Part shown: positions 43,452 to 52,176 of the stretch, one piece after another
Position numbering within the stretch: the first letter of the stretch is position 1
How the letters are laid out: each line of letters begins with the position of its first letter
Assembly: GCF_014164775.1 (NCBI RefSeq)
Contig: NZ_JACJGB010000001.1
Location: 598,021-662,020 of the forward strand
Source of the DNA: Tessaracoccus sp. MC1679
GTDB lineage: Bacteria > Actinomycetota > Actinomycetes > Propionibacteriales > Propionibacteriaceae
DNA: 64,000 nt
Direction: 5' to 3'
Position numbers and translations under genes: made by a program
The notes under the pieces: model-generated
Told to the model about the DNA's origin: nothing
What the model saw: only the letters and a program-made list of their open reading frames with translations
Databases searched by the model: none

Positions 43452-44657
43452 ATGATGGACAACCGGTGGTCACGCGACGGGCGCACCGTCCTCCGCGACG
43501 CCGCCCTGGCTGCGGTGTTCGCCGTCGGCACCGGGGTCCCCGTCCTGGCTGTGCCGGATGTGGACTTCTCGCGGCGGGCCATCGCCTGGTCGCTGCTCAT
43601 GTGCGCCTCGTTGGTGGTGCGACGCGTGGCGCCGTTGGCCGCGCTGGGCGTCCTGAGCGCCGCGGGCGTCGGCATGGCCGCGACACTCACCACCCCGGTC
43701 CCCGCCCTCCTCGCCGTCCCCGTCGTCGTCTACAGCGTCGGCAGGTATCAGCGGATGTCGGCGGTGCTGCTGGTGGTGGCCTTCGGCGTGGCCGGCTCGC
43801 TGGCCGGGCCGCTCAGCTGGACGGGCGGCATGCCGCAGCCGTACCGCCTCGTCGGCACAACGCTGCTGGTGCTGCTGTGCCTGGCCATCGTCGCGCTGAG
43901 CTTCCTGTGGGGACGGTTCCTGCGCGAGCGCGCCTTGACGGAGGCGCTTGACCGCGAGATCGTCACCGAGCGGTTCACGGCCGCCCAACGCTCCGAGCGG
44001 CAGCGCACGGAGCTCGCCGCGAGGCGGGCGCGCACCGAGGTGGCGCAGGAGCTCCACGACGTCCTCGCCCACTCGTTGTCGATCATCGTCGTGCAGGCCG
44101 AGGGGGCCCGCGCGATGGCGGCGAAGCGCCCAGAGGCCGCCGTCGAGGCCCTTGACGTGATCGCGGACACGGGGCGCAAGTCGATCGGGGAAGTGCGCCG
44201 GATCGTGGCCCTGATGCGCGGCGACGCGGACTCCCCCGCCTTCGGGCCGTCGCCGTCGCTCACCCAGATCCCCGAACTGATCGCCGGCGCGGGCGACCGG
44301 ATCACGTTGGAGGTCGACGGCGAGGTCCCGCTGGTGCCCGAATCGTTGGGCGTGACCGCATTCCGGGTCCTGCAGGAGGCCGTCACCAACTTCCTCAAGC
44401 ACGCCGGCCCCACCGCGACCGCGGAGGTACGCGTGGGGTTCACCCCGGAGGCCATCGAGATCCAGGTCCGCGACGACGGGCTGGGCGCGCTGTCGACCTC
44501 CGACGGACACGGCTCAGGGATCCCCGGGATGCGGGAGCGGGTGCTGGCGATGGGCGGCGAGTTCACGGCCGGGCCGTGGGCGGGCGGCGGGTACGAGGTG
44601 CGGGCGCGGCTTCCGATGCCGAGCCAGCTGGGCAAGAGTTGGCTGAGAGGGGCCTGA
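43452..44657 (+). CDS. Sensor histidine kinase, NarL-type (HisKA_3)
   Basis: 401 residues. Four to five N-terminal helices (about 15-165) form a membrane sensor without a large exported loop. HisKA_3 domain with phospho-His202 in VAQELHDVLAHSLSIIVVQA. HATPase domain: LQEAVTNFLKHAGP (N box), IQVRDDGLG, SGIPGMRERV. ATG 43452 follows TAGGCT at 43437-43442 by only 9 nt, so the transcript may be nearly leaderless. The response regulator gene starts 1 nt after its stop codon. Signal unknown. Confidence 0.94.
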   Translation: MMDNRWSRDGRTVLRDAALAAVFAVGTGVPVLAVPDVDFSRRAIAWSLLMCASLVVRRVAPLAALGVLSAAGVGMAATLTTPVPALLAVPVVVYSVGRYQRMSAVLLVVAFGVAGSLAGPLSWTGGMPQPYRLVGTTLLVLLCLAIVALSFLWGRFLRERALTEALDREIVTERFTAAQRSERQRTELAARRARTEVAQELHDVLAHSLSIIVVQAEGARAMAAKRPEAAVEALDVIADTGRKSIGEVRRIVALMRGDADSPAFGPSPSLTQIPELIAGAGDRITLEVDGEVPLVPESLGVTAFRVLQEAVTNFLKHAGPTATAEVRVGFTPEAIEIQVRDDGLGALSTSDGHGSGIPGMRERVLAMGGEFTAGPWAGGGYEVRARLPMPSQLGKSWLRGA

Positions 44658-44658
44658 C

Positions 44659-45312
44659 GTGATCACAGTGCTGTTGGCGGACGATCAGTCGTTGGTGCGC
44701 AGTGGCTTCCGGATGCTGATCGACTCGGCCGACGACATGGAGACCGTGGGCGAGGTGGACAACGGCCGCGACGCCGTGGCCGCGGTCCGGACCAAGCGCA
44801 TCGACGTGGTGCTCATGGACATCCGGATGCCCGTCATGGACGGCATCGAGGCCACCCGGCAGATCAGCGCCCTGGGCCTGGACACCAAGGTGCTGGTGCT
44901 GACCACCTTCGACCTGGACGAGTACGTGTTCGCGGCCATCCGGGGCGGCGCGAGCGGGTTTCTGCTCAAGGACGCCCTCCCCGAGGAGCTGCTGGGCGCC
45001 ATCCGCGCGGTGGCCAGCGGCGACGCCGTCGTGGCGCCGTCGGCGACCCGCCGGCTGCTCACCCAGTTCGCGCCGCTCCTCCCCAAGGCTGGCCTGGCCC
45101 CGGACAGCCGCCTCGACGCGCTCACGGACCGCGAGCGGGAGGTCCTCGAGCAGGTGGCGCACGGGGCGAACAACACAGAGATCTCGCAGCGCCTGTACAT
45201 GGCCGAAGGCACGGTCAAGACCCACGTCGGGCGGCTGCTGAGCAAGCTGGGCGCCCGCGACCGGGTTGGCCTGGTCCTCATCGCCCACGAGTGCGGCCTG
45301 CTCGACACCTGA
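44659..45312 (+). CDS. LuxR/NarL-family response regulator
   Basis: 217 residues. Receiver domain with phospho-acceptor Asp54 (VVLMDIRMPVMDG), Thr in VLVLTTFDLDEYVF and Lys in GFLLKDALPEELL; C-terminal HTH LTDREREVLEQVAHGANNTE ... EGTVKTHVGRLLSKLGARDR. Partner of the upstream histidine kinase. It ends 16 nt before the convergent MFS gene. Targets are unknown; the neighbouring genes do not point to one pathway. Confidence 0.95.
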   Translation: MITVLLADDQSLVRSGFRMLIDSADDMETVGEVDNGRDAVAAVRTKRIDVVLMDIRMPVMDGIEATRQISALGLDTKVLVLTTFDLDEYVFAAIRGGASGFLLKDALPEELLGAIRAVASGDAVVAPSATRRLLTQFAPLLPKAGLAPDSRLDALTDREREVLEQVAHGANNTEISQRLYMAEGTVKTHVGRLLSKLGARDRVGLVLIAHECGLLDT

Positions 45313-45328
45313 CCCGGGTGGAGGGGGC

Positions 45329-46657
45329 TCAGGAGCGCAGGAGATCCTCGGTACCGCGCTCCAGCGCCTCACGGCCCAGCCGTCGGCTCACGTCCACCAG
45401 CACCACGACGCAGGCCGCATAGACGACCGCGATTCCCAGGAAGGCGGGGGTCGAGAGCCCGCCCGGGGGGAGCACCGCCACGGCCACCAGCCCGGCCAGC
45501 ACGAAGGCGCCGTTGAAGCCCACGTCGTAGAACGTGAAGGCCCGGCCCTTGTACTCCTCGTCGACGTGCGCCTGCACAATGGTGTCGACGCAGATCTTGA
45601 ACGACTGCACGGTCAGGCCGATGAAGAAGCTCGCCACCAGCAGCGGCAGCATGGACGTGGTGAGGGCGGCGCCAGCCGAGACGACGGCGGCCGCGGCGAG
45701 CAGCGCCGTGGCGGCCCGTCGAAGCCCGAGGAGGCGAACCAGGGTGGGGACCACGGGCGCCGCGAGGATGAACCCGGCGCCCGTGACCAGCCCCCACACG
45801 GTGAGGTCCGCGAGCGCATCCCCGGGCCTGTCGACCGGGTTCCACACGTGCCTCGCGGCGAGGATCACCGCGACACTCCACACCCCGAACAACAGGCGCG
45901 TCACCGCCATCAGCGCCAGCGCCAGCACCGCGGCGGGACGGGTCTGGAGGTGTCGCCCCGCCTCGGCGAGGCCCGCGAGGACCCGCCTCAGGCTCGTCCG
46001 CTCTCCAGCGACGTCCGGCCCCAGCGCCCCGCGGGCGAACCCGCGACACACCAGGACCGAGCCCACAAACATGGCCGAGGCAAGCCCGAACACGACGGCG
46101 TCCGCCTGGTGCGCGGGCACCACCCCGCCGAGCGCGGCGCGCGTCACGAACCCCAGCACGGCGCCGATGACCACGCCGAGCGGCCCCACCGTCGGCAGGA
46201 TCGACGACGCGGTCAGGTACTCATCGGCGTCGACGGTGTGCTGCAGCCCCGCCGACAGCCCCGCCAGCATGAACCTGTTGATGCTCATCGCCAGCAGCAG
46301 GGCGCCGTAGAGGACCACCGCCCATCCCCCCGTCGTCGCGCCCGAGGCGATGACCAGGCCGATGAGGGCCGCGAGACCGGCTCGGGCGACGTCGGAGTAG
46401 AGGGCCACGTTGCGGCGCGGCCAGCGGTCCAGCAGCGGGGAGACGAACGGCCCGATCACCGTGAACGGCAGAAGCGTGATGGCCAGCACCCCGGCGATCG
46501 CGGCCGCATTCGGCTGCGACTGTGGCGAGAACAGGATGTAGGAGGCCATCCCCACCTGCAGGGTGCCATCTGCCGCCTGGCTGAGCGTGCGCAGCGCCAG
46601 GAGACGGCGAAACGACGCGTGACGCCAGAGCCGCCGGAGGGCGGCGATCACCTGCAT
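45329..46657 (-). CDS. MFS transporter
   Basis: 442 residues with about 12 helices. MFS cues: FVSPLLDRWPRRNVALYSDV in the TM2-TM3 loop (the RxGRR-like motif A), and FFIGLTVQSFKICVDTIVQAHVDEEYKGR in the second half, as in DHA3-type multidrug exporters. No substrate can be assigned. The TerC gene lies upstream on the same strand with a 9-nt gap, so co-transcription is likely. Confidence 0.85.
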   Translation of the reverse strand: MQVIAALRRLWRHASFRRLLALRTLSQAADGTLQVGMASYILFSPQSQPNAAAIAGVLAITLLPFTVIGPFVSPLLDRWPRRNVALYSDVARAGLAALIGLVIASGATTGGWAVVLYGALLLAMSINRFMLAGLSAGLQHTVDADEYLTASSILPTVGPLGVVIGAVLGFVTRAALGGVVPAHQADAVVFGLASAMFVGSVLVCRGFARGALGPDVAGERTSLRRVLAGLAEAGRHLQTRPAAVLALALMAVTRLLFGVWSVAVILAARHVWNPVDRPGDALADLTVWGLVTGAGFILAAPVVPTLVRLLGLRRAATALLAAAAVVSAGAALTTSMLPLLVASFFIGLTVQSFKICVDTIVQAHVDEEYKGRAFTFYDVGFNGAFVLAGLVAVAVLPPGGLSTPAFLGIAVVYAACVVVLVDVSRRLGREALERGTEDLLRS

Positions 46658-46666
46658 CCGTGACGG

Positions 46667-47857
46667 CTAGCGCCTGGTGGCGTCCGCGTGCATCCGGTGA
46701 GCCTTCTCCACCGCGCGCAGGGCCCCGGTCTCCTCCATCTGCTCCATGAGCTTGTCCTGGTCGAACTGCGTGAGCGCCGACTCGGCGTCCAGCATGCGCT
46801 GGTAGTTGGCCTCGCGCTCCACCTCGTCGCCGTGGTACTCGGTGTGGACGTAGCCGTAGGCGAGGCGATCGATCTGACGGACGGCGGTCTGCATCTTGCC
46901 GGTGGGGCTGAAGATCGACGCCAGCACCGTGACGACCAGGATGCCGAGGATGACGGTCAGCGACAGCCCGATCTCGATCTCGTAGACCGGCACCGGCTCG
47001 CCGTCGTTGATGAACGGCAGGTTGTTCTCGTGCAGCGCGTGCAGGATCAGCTTGACGCCGATGAAACCGAGGATGAGGGACAGGCCGTACTTGAGGTAGA
47101 TGAGCCGGTCCAGGAGACCGTCGATGAGGAAGTACAGCTGGCGAAGCCCCATCAGGGAGAAGGCAGTGGCCGTGAACACGATGAACACGTTCTGGGTGAG
47201 GCCGTAGATGGCGGGGATCGAGTCCAGCGCGAACAGGATGTCCGTGCCGCCGATGGCGATCATCACCAGCAGCATCGGGGTGAGCACGCGGCGCCCGTTC
47301 TCGATGGTGAAGAGCTTGTCGCCGTCGTAGTGGTCCGTGGTGCGCAGGTACTTCTTGGCCAGGCGGATGATGAAGTTGTTGGCACCCTCCTCCTCGCCGT
47401 CCTTCTCCGGCGCCAGCAACTTGCCCGCCGTGAAGATGAGGATGAGCCCGAACAGGTAGAACGTCCAGGAGAACGCCTCGATCATGGCCTTGCCCGCGAA
47501 GATGAACCCGGTGCGGGCGATCAGCGCGAACACGATGCCGAACAGCAGCACCTTCTGCTGGTCCTGCCTCGGGACGGCGAAGCTGGACATGATGATGAGG
47601 AACACGAAGAGGTTGTCGACGCTGAGCGCCTTCTCCGTGATGTAGCCGCCGAAGTACTCCGCGCCCATCTGGGCGCCGCCGAAGACCCAGACCAGCACGC
47701 CGAAGAGCAGCGCCAGCCCCACGTAGATGGCGGACCAGATGGCCGCCTCCCGGAGCGTCGGGATGTGCGCCTTGCGGACGTGGAAGAAGAAGTCGAAGGC
47801 CAGCAGGCCGAGAATGACGAGGATGGTGATGGCCCACACCCAGAGGGGTACGTTCAA
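46667..47857 (-). CDS. TerC/Alx-family membrane protein
   Basis: 396 residues, nine or so helices. Family motifs: YFGGYITEKALSVDNLFVFL and GGTDILFALDSIPAIYGLT, with acidic residues in the membrane that bind metal. Relatives export manganese or load it onto exported proteins. The C-terminal 70 residues are cytoplasmic and charged. Start assigned to TTG at 47857 (LNVPLWVWAI) behind AGGAG; upstream ATG at 47974 gives a Pro/Arg-rich extension without homology. I looked for a yybP-ykoY manganese riboswitch upstream and did not see one. Confidence 0.9.
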   Translation of the reverse strand: MNVPLWVWAITILVILGLLAFDFFFHVRKAHIPTLREAAIWSAIYVGLALLFGVLVWVFGGAQMGAEYFGGYITEKALSVDNLFVFLIIMSSFAVPRQDQQKVLLFGIVFALIARTGFIFAGKAMIEAFSWTFYLFGLILIFTAGKLLAPEKDGEEEGANNFIIRLAKKYLRTTDHYDGDKLFTIENGRRVLTPMLLVMIAIGGTDILFALDSIPAIYGLTQNVFIVFTATAFSLMGLRQLYFLIDGLLDRLIYLKYGLSLILGFIGVKLILHALHENNLPFINDGEPVPVYEIEIGLSLTVILGILVVTVLASIFSPTGKMQTAVRQIDRLAYGYVHTEYHGDEVEREANYQRMLDAESALTQFDQDKLMEQMEETGALRAVEKAHRMHADATRR

Positions 47858-48039
47858 CGGAATTCTTCTCCTGTGTTGAGGCGACTGGCTCGGGAAGACC
47901 CGGGTAGAAGGTCTGCGAGACGCCATTTCCAGGGTACCGGGGCACGGGCCGACCACCAATCCGCGACGAGGCACGCCTGGATGGCGAGCCTCCGCCGTTT
48001 CCCGACGGCGGGGTCACCGAAGGTGTCGGAAGGCCCCGG

Positions 48040-48045
48040 TAGCCT
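48040..48045 (+). promoter_or_regulatory. -10 box of penicillin-binding lipoprotein gene
   Basis: TAGCCT at 48040-48045, 22 nt before the ATG, with AGGAGGT between. The spacing fits transcription start near 48052. No clear -35 box. Confidence 0.3.
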
Positions 48046-48067
48046 TGTCACGAACAGGAGGTCCCCC

Positions 48068-49975
48068 ATGAGACGACGTCTGCTGGCCGCCGCGATGACG
48101 CTGGCACTGCTCCTGGCAGGGTGCGCCCCCGGGCCGGACCCTGATCCCAACCCCAGTGGTTCGCAGGCGGGGCGCCCGGATCTGCCCCCCATCGACGAGG
48201 CCCTCACCGCCGTCGTGGATGCGCTCAACGCGCAGGACGTCTCCGGCCTCCCGATGGTGGGCGTGGCCGCGGAGGCGCAGACAGACTTCGAGGCCATCTT
48301 TGCGGGAATGGACGAGATCTACCCCACCGTCAGCGCCGGGCCCGTGGCCTACCAGGCCAACGACGACGTGGCCGTCGCCACCCTCACCATGAGCTTCCAG
48401 CTGGGTAAGGAGGGGTGGACCTACCCGTCGGAGGCGAGGCTGCGCTATTCCGGGGACAAGTGGCGGTTGAGTTGGGCGCCCTCGATCATCCACCCGGAGC
48501 TCACCGAGGCCACCCGGCTGCGGCACACGCTCACTGAGGGCCGCCGGGCACCCATCAACGACAACGCCGGCGTGGCGATCGTCGAGGAGGGGGCCATGTT
48601 CGAGGTGGGCCTGGACAAGTCCTCCGTGGAGGCAGCCGAGTGGCCGACGGCCTCGTCGGACCTGGCCGCCATCCTGGAGGTGGACGCCGCGGCGTTCACG
48701 AAGAAGGTCCTGGCCAACGGCCCCAGGGCGTTCGTGGTCGCGGCCACCATGGTCCAGGCTGAGATTCCGCCCACCATCAGCCAGGTGCCGGGCGCCTACG
48801 TCCGCGAGATCTCGGCCATCGTCGGCCCCGGCGGCTCCTTCGCGGCACCCATCCTGGGCTCGGTCGGCACCCCCACCAAGGAGATGATCGACGAGTCCGG
48901 CGGCACGCTGACCATCCAGGACCGGGTCGGGCTGAGCGGCCTGCAGGCCCGCTACGACGAGCAGCTGCGCGGCGTGCCCTCCGTGCGGGTGGACCTGGTG
49001 CCGCGTCAGGACGCCACCGCGTCGGAGTCGGCGTCGCCCGCCCCGGAAAAGGCGCTGTTCCAGCAGGATCAGAGCGTGGGCTCCGGCATCGACCTCAGCC
49101 TGGACCGGGATCTGCAGACGAAGGCCGAGGAGGTGTTGAGCACGCAGACCGGCATGGCGGCGCTGGTGGTGCTGGACGTGGCCGACGGCGGCGTCCTCGC
49201 CGCGGCGCAGTCCCCGGCTGGCGGCACCTACCCGCACGTGACCTACGGCAACTACGCGCCCGGCTCCACCTTCAAGGCGGTCTCCGCCCTGGCCATGCTG
49301 CGGTCCGGGCTGACGCCGTCGTCGACGGTGAATTGCCCTGCCTCGCTCACGGTGGGCACCTACACGTTCGGCAACTATTCGGGTTACCCGTCCGGTTCGC
49401 TGGGCCGGATCCCGCTCAGCACAGCCTTCGCGCAGTCGTGCAACACGGCCTTCGCTGGCGCGTCGGAGTCCATCACGGGTGAGCAGCTGCACGCGGCAGC
49501 GGGGTCGCTCGGGGTGGGCACCGATTACGACGTGGGCTTCACGTCCAACTTCGGCACGGTCCAGCCGGCCAACTCCATCGACCTCGCGGCCTCGATGATC
49601 GGGCAGGGTCAGGTCACCATGTCACCGCTGGGGATGGCGACGGTCGCGGCGTCTGTCGCGGCCGGGCGGACGGTGCTGCCCTGGTTGGTCAAGGGCGAGG
49701 AGGCCACCCCGACGGCGGCGCCGCTCACCGCGGCAGAGGCGGAGTCGCTCCAGTCCCTGATGGAGACGACGGTGACCTCGGGCACGGGCCGCTCGCTGCA
49801 GGGCATCATGACGGGCGCGAAGACGGGCACCGCGCAGTGGGGTACGGCGGGGGCGCTCCAGACCAGCGCGTGGATGATCGCCTACAACGACAGGTACGCG
49901 GTGGCGTCGTTCGTCGAGGTTGGGGATTCGGGCGGCACCACGGCCGCTCCCCTGATCGTCTCGCTGTTCCGCTGA
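48068..49975 (+). CDS. Penicillin-binding lipoprotein (class B transpeptidase)
   Basis: 635 residues. Lipoprotein signal peptide with lipobox LLAGC at Cys19 or so, NTF2-like MecA-type N-terminal domain (about 45-160: ALTAVVDALNAQDVSGL, WRLSWAPSIIHPEL), a dimerisation region (GLQARYDEQLRGVPSVRVDL), and a transpeptidase domain with Ser400 in GSTFKAVS, SCN in FAQSCNTAF and KTG in GAKTGTAQW. All three active-site motifs are intact. The MecA-like N-terminus and lipid anchor set it apart from FtsI. The start is supported by AGGAGGT. It may be naturally less sensitive to beta-lactams; not shown by sequence. Confidence 0.93.
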   Translation: MRRRLLAAAMTLALLLAGCAPGPDPDPNPSGSQAGRPDLPPIDEALTAVVDALNAQDVSGLPMVGVAAEAQTDFEAIFAGMDEIYPTVSAGPVAYQANDDVAVATLTMSFQLGKEGWTYPSEARLRYSGDKWRLSWAPSIIHPELTEATRLRHTLTEGRRAPINDNAGVAIVEEGAMFEVGLDKSSVEAAEWPTASSDLAAILEVDAAAFTKKVLANGPRAFVVAATMVQAEIPPTISQVPGAYVREISAIVGPGGSFAAPILGSVGTPTKEMIDESGGTLTIQDRVGLSGLQARYDEQLRGVPSVRVDLVPRQDATASESASPAPEKALFQQDQSVGSGIDLSLDRDLQTKAEEVLSTQTGMAALVVLDVADGGVLAAAQSPAGGTYPHVTYGNYAPGSTFKAVSALAMLRSGLTPSSTVNCPASLTVGTYTFGNYSGYPSGSLGRIPLSTAFAQSCNTAFAGASESITGEQLHAAAGSLGVGTDYDVGFTSNFGTVQPANSIDLAASMIGQGQVTMSPLGMATVAASVAAGRTVLPWLVKGEEATPTAAPLTAAEAESLQSLMETTVTSGTGRSLQGIMTGAKTGTAQWGTAGALQTSAWMIAYNDRYAVASFVEVGDSGGTTAAPLIVSLFR

Positions 49976-50027
49976 GCGTCAGGCGCCCCCGTGGGTGAGG
50001 CGTCGGGGACGTTCGGCAGGGCGGGGC

Positions 50028-50402
50028 TCAGGACGCCACAGCCTGTTCGGCACCATCTCTGTTCCCGGCGTGGCCGCCGTCGAGCCGCTTGAGCCCGATC
50101 ACGCACCCGATGATCCCGGCCAGGAACAGTGCCTTCAGCCAGGTGATGCCCTCCGCCCCGATGGCAACCGAATACGCGACCGTCAGCACCGTTCCGACGC
50201 TGGTCCACACCGCGTACGCCGTCCCAGTCGGGATGTGGCGCATGGCGAAGGCCAGCCCGACGACCGAGGCAACCGTGGCCACAAGAAACACGAAGACGGG
50301 CACTGGGCGGGTGAAGCCCTCACTGGCCGACAGGGCGTTGGCCCAGACGGCCTCGAGTACGGCGCTGGCCAGCAACATGGGCCAGGCCCATCGCGCGGTC
50401 AT
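50028..50402 (-). CDS. SMR-family exporter, second subunit
   Basis: 124 residues, four helices; conserved Glu17 in LLASAVLEAVWANAL, TAYAVWTSVGTVLTV in TM3 and LKALFLAGIIGCVIGLKRL in TM4. A polar tail of 18 residues follows. The ATG overlaps the stop of the partner SMR gene (ATGA at 50399-50402), as in paired SMR systems that form heterodimers of opposite topology. The guanidine-III riboswitch upstream of the pair points to guanidinium export (Gdx function). Confidence 0.92.
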   Translation of the reverse strand: MTARWAWPMLLASAVLEAVWANALSASEGFTRPVPVFVFLVATVASVVGLAFAMRHIPTGTAYAVWTSVGTVLTVAYSVAIGAEGITWLKALFLAGIIGCVIGLKRLDGGHAGNRDGAEQAVAS

Positions 50403-50713
50403 GCCAGCACCTTCAGGCCGACGACGCACGTGACGATGCCCACCAGCAGCAGGATCTTTGCCAGGCTCACCGGCTCGACGCGGGTGAACATCGCCCACGC
50501 AACTGTCAGCGAGGCGCCGGTGGCGGTCCACACGGCATAGGCGGTGCCGGTGGGCAGCGTGTTGAGCGCGAACCCAAGCCCGACAAGGCTGAGGACGGCC
50601 GTGACCGCGAAGATCAGGGTGGGGGTGGGGCGGCGCAAGCCGTCGGAGCGACCGAGGGCGGTTGCCCAGACTGCCTCGAGGACGCCGGAGGCCAGCAGAA
50701 TGACCCAATCCAT
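50399..50713 (-). CDS. SMR-family exporter, first subunit
   Basis: 104 residues, four helices; Glu13 in LLASGVLEAVWATAL, TAYAVWTATGASLTV, and LAKILLLVGIVTCVVGLKVL. First gene of the coupled pair. The ATG at 50713 follows AAAGGA. The leader carries a guanidine-III riboswitch, so induction by guanidine is expected. The paired form is less common for guanidine exporters than single-gene Gdx but exists (YkkCD). Confidence 0.93.
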   Translation of the reverse strand: MDWVILLASGVLEAVWATALGRSDGLRRPTPTLIFAVTAVLSLVGLGFALNTLPTGTAYAVWTATGASLTVAWAMFTRVEPVSLAKILLLVGIVTCVVGLKVLA

Positions 50714-50734
50714 GGACGAATCCTTTCAAGGAAT

Positions 50735-50776
50735 GGCCAGTCTTGTCGTCACCGGGTACTGATCCGTCGTCCAGGG
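50735..50776 (-). promoter_or_regulatory. Guanidine-III riboswitch
   Basis: Read on the minus strand the leader is CCCTGGACGACGGATCAGTA followed by CCCGGTGACGACAAGACTGG and CC. It keeps the conserved elements of the ~41-nt guanidine-III aptamer: GGACGA, TACCCGGT and GACAAGAC. Two nested pairings of the pseudoknot fit: CTGG with CCGG, and CAGT with ACTG. It ends 21 nt before the start codon, and the ribosome-binding site lies just downstream, as expected for translational control. Recognised from memory of the consensus; not computed. Confidence 0.8.
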
Positions 50777-50825
50777 CGGGTCGCCGCGGCCCACGCTAGC
50801 ACCCAGCGCGGAGACGCCGCCCCAT

Positions 50826-51052
50826 GCGGCCCCCCGCGCCTGCGCTCGGTCTCGACGCCTGCCCTAGTTCTCGACGCCTGCGCTCGGTCTCGACGCCTGC
50901 GCTAGATCTTGGCGCCCGGGCGGGCGCCTGCGCTAGCTCTGGCCGCCCGCGCTCCAGCGCCGGCGGCTGAATCGAAGGCAGGCGCAAGAAAGGCGCCTGC
51001 GCTAGAGGGCAGGCGTCCGCACCGAGGGCAGGCGTCCGCACCAAGGGCAGGC
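50826..51052. repeat. Second array of GCCTGCG/CGCAGGC repeats
   Basis: The 396-nt gap 50714-51109 holds the riboswitch and then this array. Units: CTCGGTCTCGACGCCTGC three times with variants, GCGCCTGCGCTAG several times, the palindrome GCCTGCGCTAGAGGGCAGGC, and GGCAGGCGTCCGCACC-A/G-AGG twice. Same motif family as 29935-30320. Confidence 0.75.
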
Positions 51053-51109
51053 GCCGGCCTGAGCGGGTAGGCTGGGAATAGTTGATCTCTCAATCTTTGC
51101 GAGGAACCC

Positions 51110-52150
51110 ATGGACATCGACCGGCTCGAATTCGGCATCGACACCTTCGGCGACGTCACCGCCGGCCCCGACGGCGCCCTCCTCCCCCACGATCAGGTGA
51201 TCCGCAACCTCATCGACGAGGCGGTCCTGGCCGACGAGGTGGGCCTCGACGTCATTGGCATCGGCGAGCACCACCGCGACGACTTCGCCGTCTCAGCCCC
51301 CGACATGGTGCTGGCGGGCATCGCCACCCGCACGACCCACCTGAAGCTGGCCACCGCCGTCACCGTCCTCTCCTCTGACGACCCCGTCCGCGTCTTCGAG
51401 CGCTTCGCCACCCTCGACGCCCTGAGCGGCGGCCGCGCCGAACTCATCGCCGGTCGCGGCTCGTTCATCGAATCCTTCCCGCTGTTCGGCTACGACCTCG
51501 CCGACTACGAGGCCCTCTTCGAGGAGAAGCTCGCCATGCTCGCTCAGCTCATCCATGGCGGGCGGCAGACCTGGTCGGGTCAGCTCACGCAGAGCCTCGA
51601 CGACGTGGAACTGTTCCCGCGCCTCGCCACCGCACCGCTCACCACCTGGGTGGCCGTCGGCGGCAGCCCGCAGTCCGTGCTGCGTGCGGCCAACTACGGC
51701 CTGCCGCTCATGCTGGCCATCATCGGCGGCTCCGTGGACCGGTTCGCGCCGTTCGCCGACCTGCACCGCCGCGCCCTCGACGAGTTGGGCAAGGAGCCGC
51801 AGCCTGTGGGCTGGCACTCCTACGGACACCTCGCCGCCACCGACGATCAGGCCCGCGAGCGCATGTTCAAGCCCTGGCTGGAGCAGACCTCGAAGATCGG
51901 GCGCGAGCGCGGGTGGGGCCGGATGACCCGCGCCCACTTCGACGACGAGGCGGAGCACGGCGCCATGGCCGTCGGCTCACCCGAGACGGTGGCGGCCAAG
52001 GTCGCCCACGGCTTCCGTTCGCTCGGCGCGCAGCGGTTCCAGCTCAAGGTGTCCACCGGGCGCCTGTCCCACGAGGCCATCATGGACACCATCGGCCTGT
52101 ACGGCACCGAGCTGGTGCCACTGGTGAAGGACATGCTCGCCGGAAGCTGA
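51110..52150 (+). CDS. LLM-class flavin-dependent monooxygenase
   Basis: 346 residues with the luciferase-like TIM barrel: FGIDTFGDV start, DVIGIGEHHRDDFAVSAPDM, TRTTHLKLATAVTVLSSDDP, VRVFERFATLDALSGGRAEL and GRGSFIESFPLFG, and a late AVGSPETVAAKVA. It uses reduced flavin supplied by another enzyme or F420; which one cannot be told. Substrate unknown. ATG at 51110 behind GAGG. The DUF885 gene follows 26 nt downstream on the same strand. Confidence 0.9.
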   Translation: MDIDRLEFGIDTFGDVTAGPDGALLPHDQVIRNLIDEAVLADEVGLDVIGIGEHHRDDFAVSAPDMVLAGIATRTTHLKLATAVTVLSSDDPVRVFERFATLDALSGGRAELIAGRGSFIESFPLFGYDLADYEALFEEKLAMLAQLIHGGRQTWSGQLTQSLDDVELFPRLATAPLTTWVAVGGSPQSVLRAANYGLPLMLAIIGGSVDRFAPFADLHRRALDELGKEPQPVGWHSYGHLAATDDQARERMFKPWLEQTSKIGRERGWGRMTRAHFDDEAEHGAMAVGSPETVAAKVAHGFRSLGAQRFQLKVSTGRLSHEAIMDTIGLYGTELVPLVKDMLAGS

Positions 52151-52176
52151 CGGAGCCCGCTGGTAGCGTCGGCGCC

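Noticed and set aside
47858..48010. yybP-ykoY manganese riboswitch ahead of the TerC gene
   Set aside because: The expected conserved blocks of that aptamer could not be found in the leader on the minus strand.
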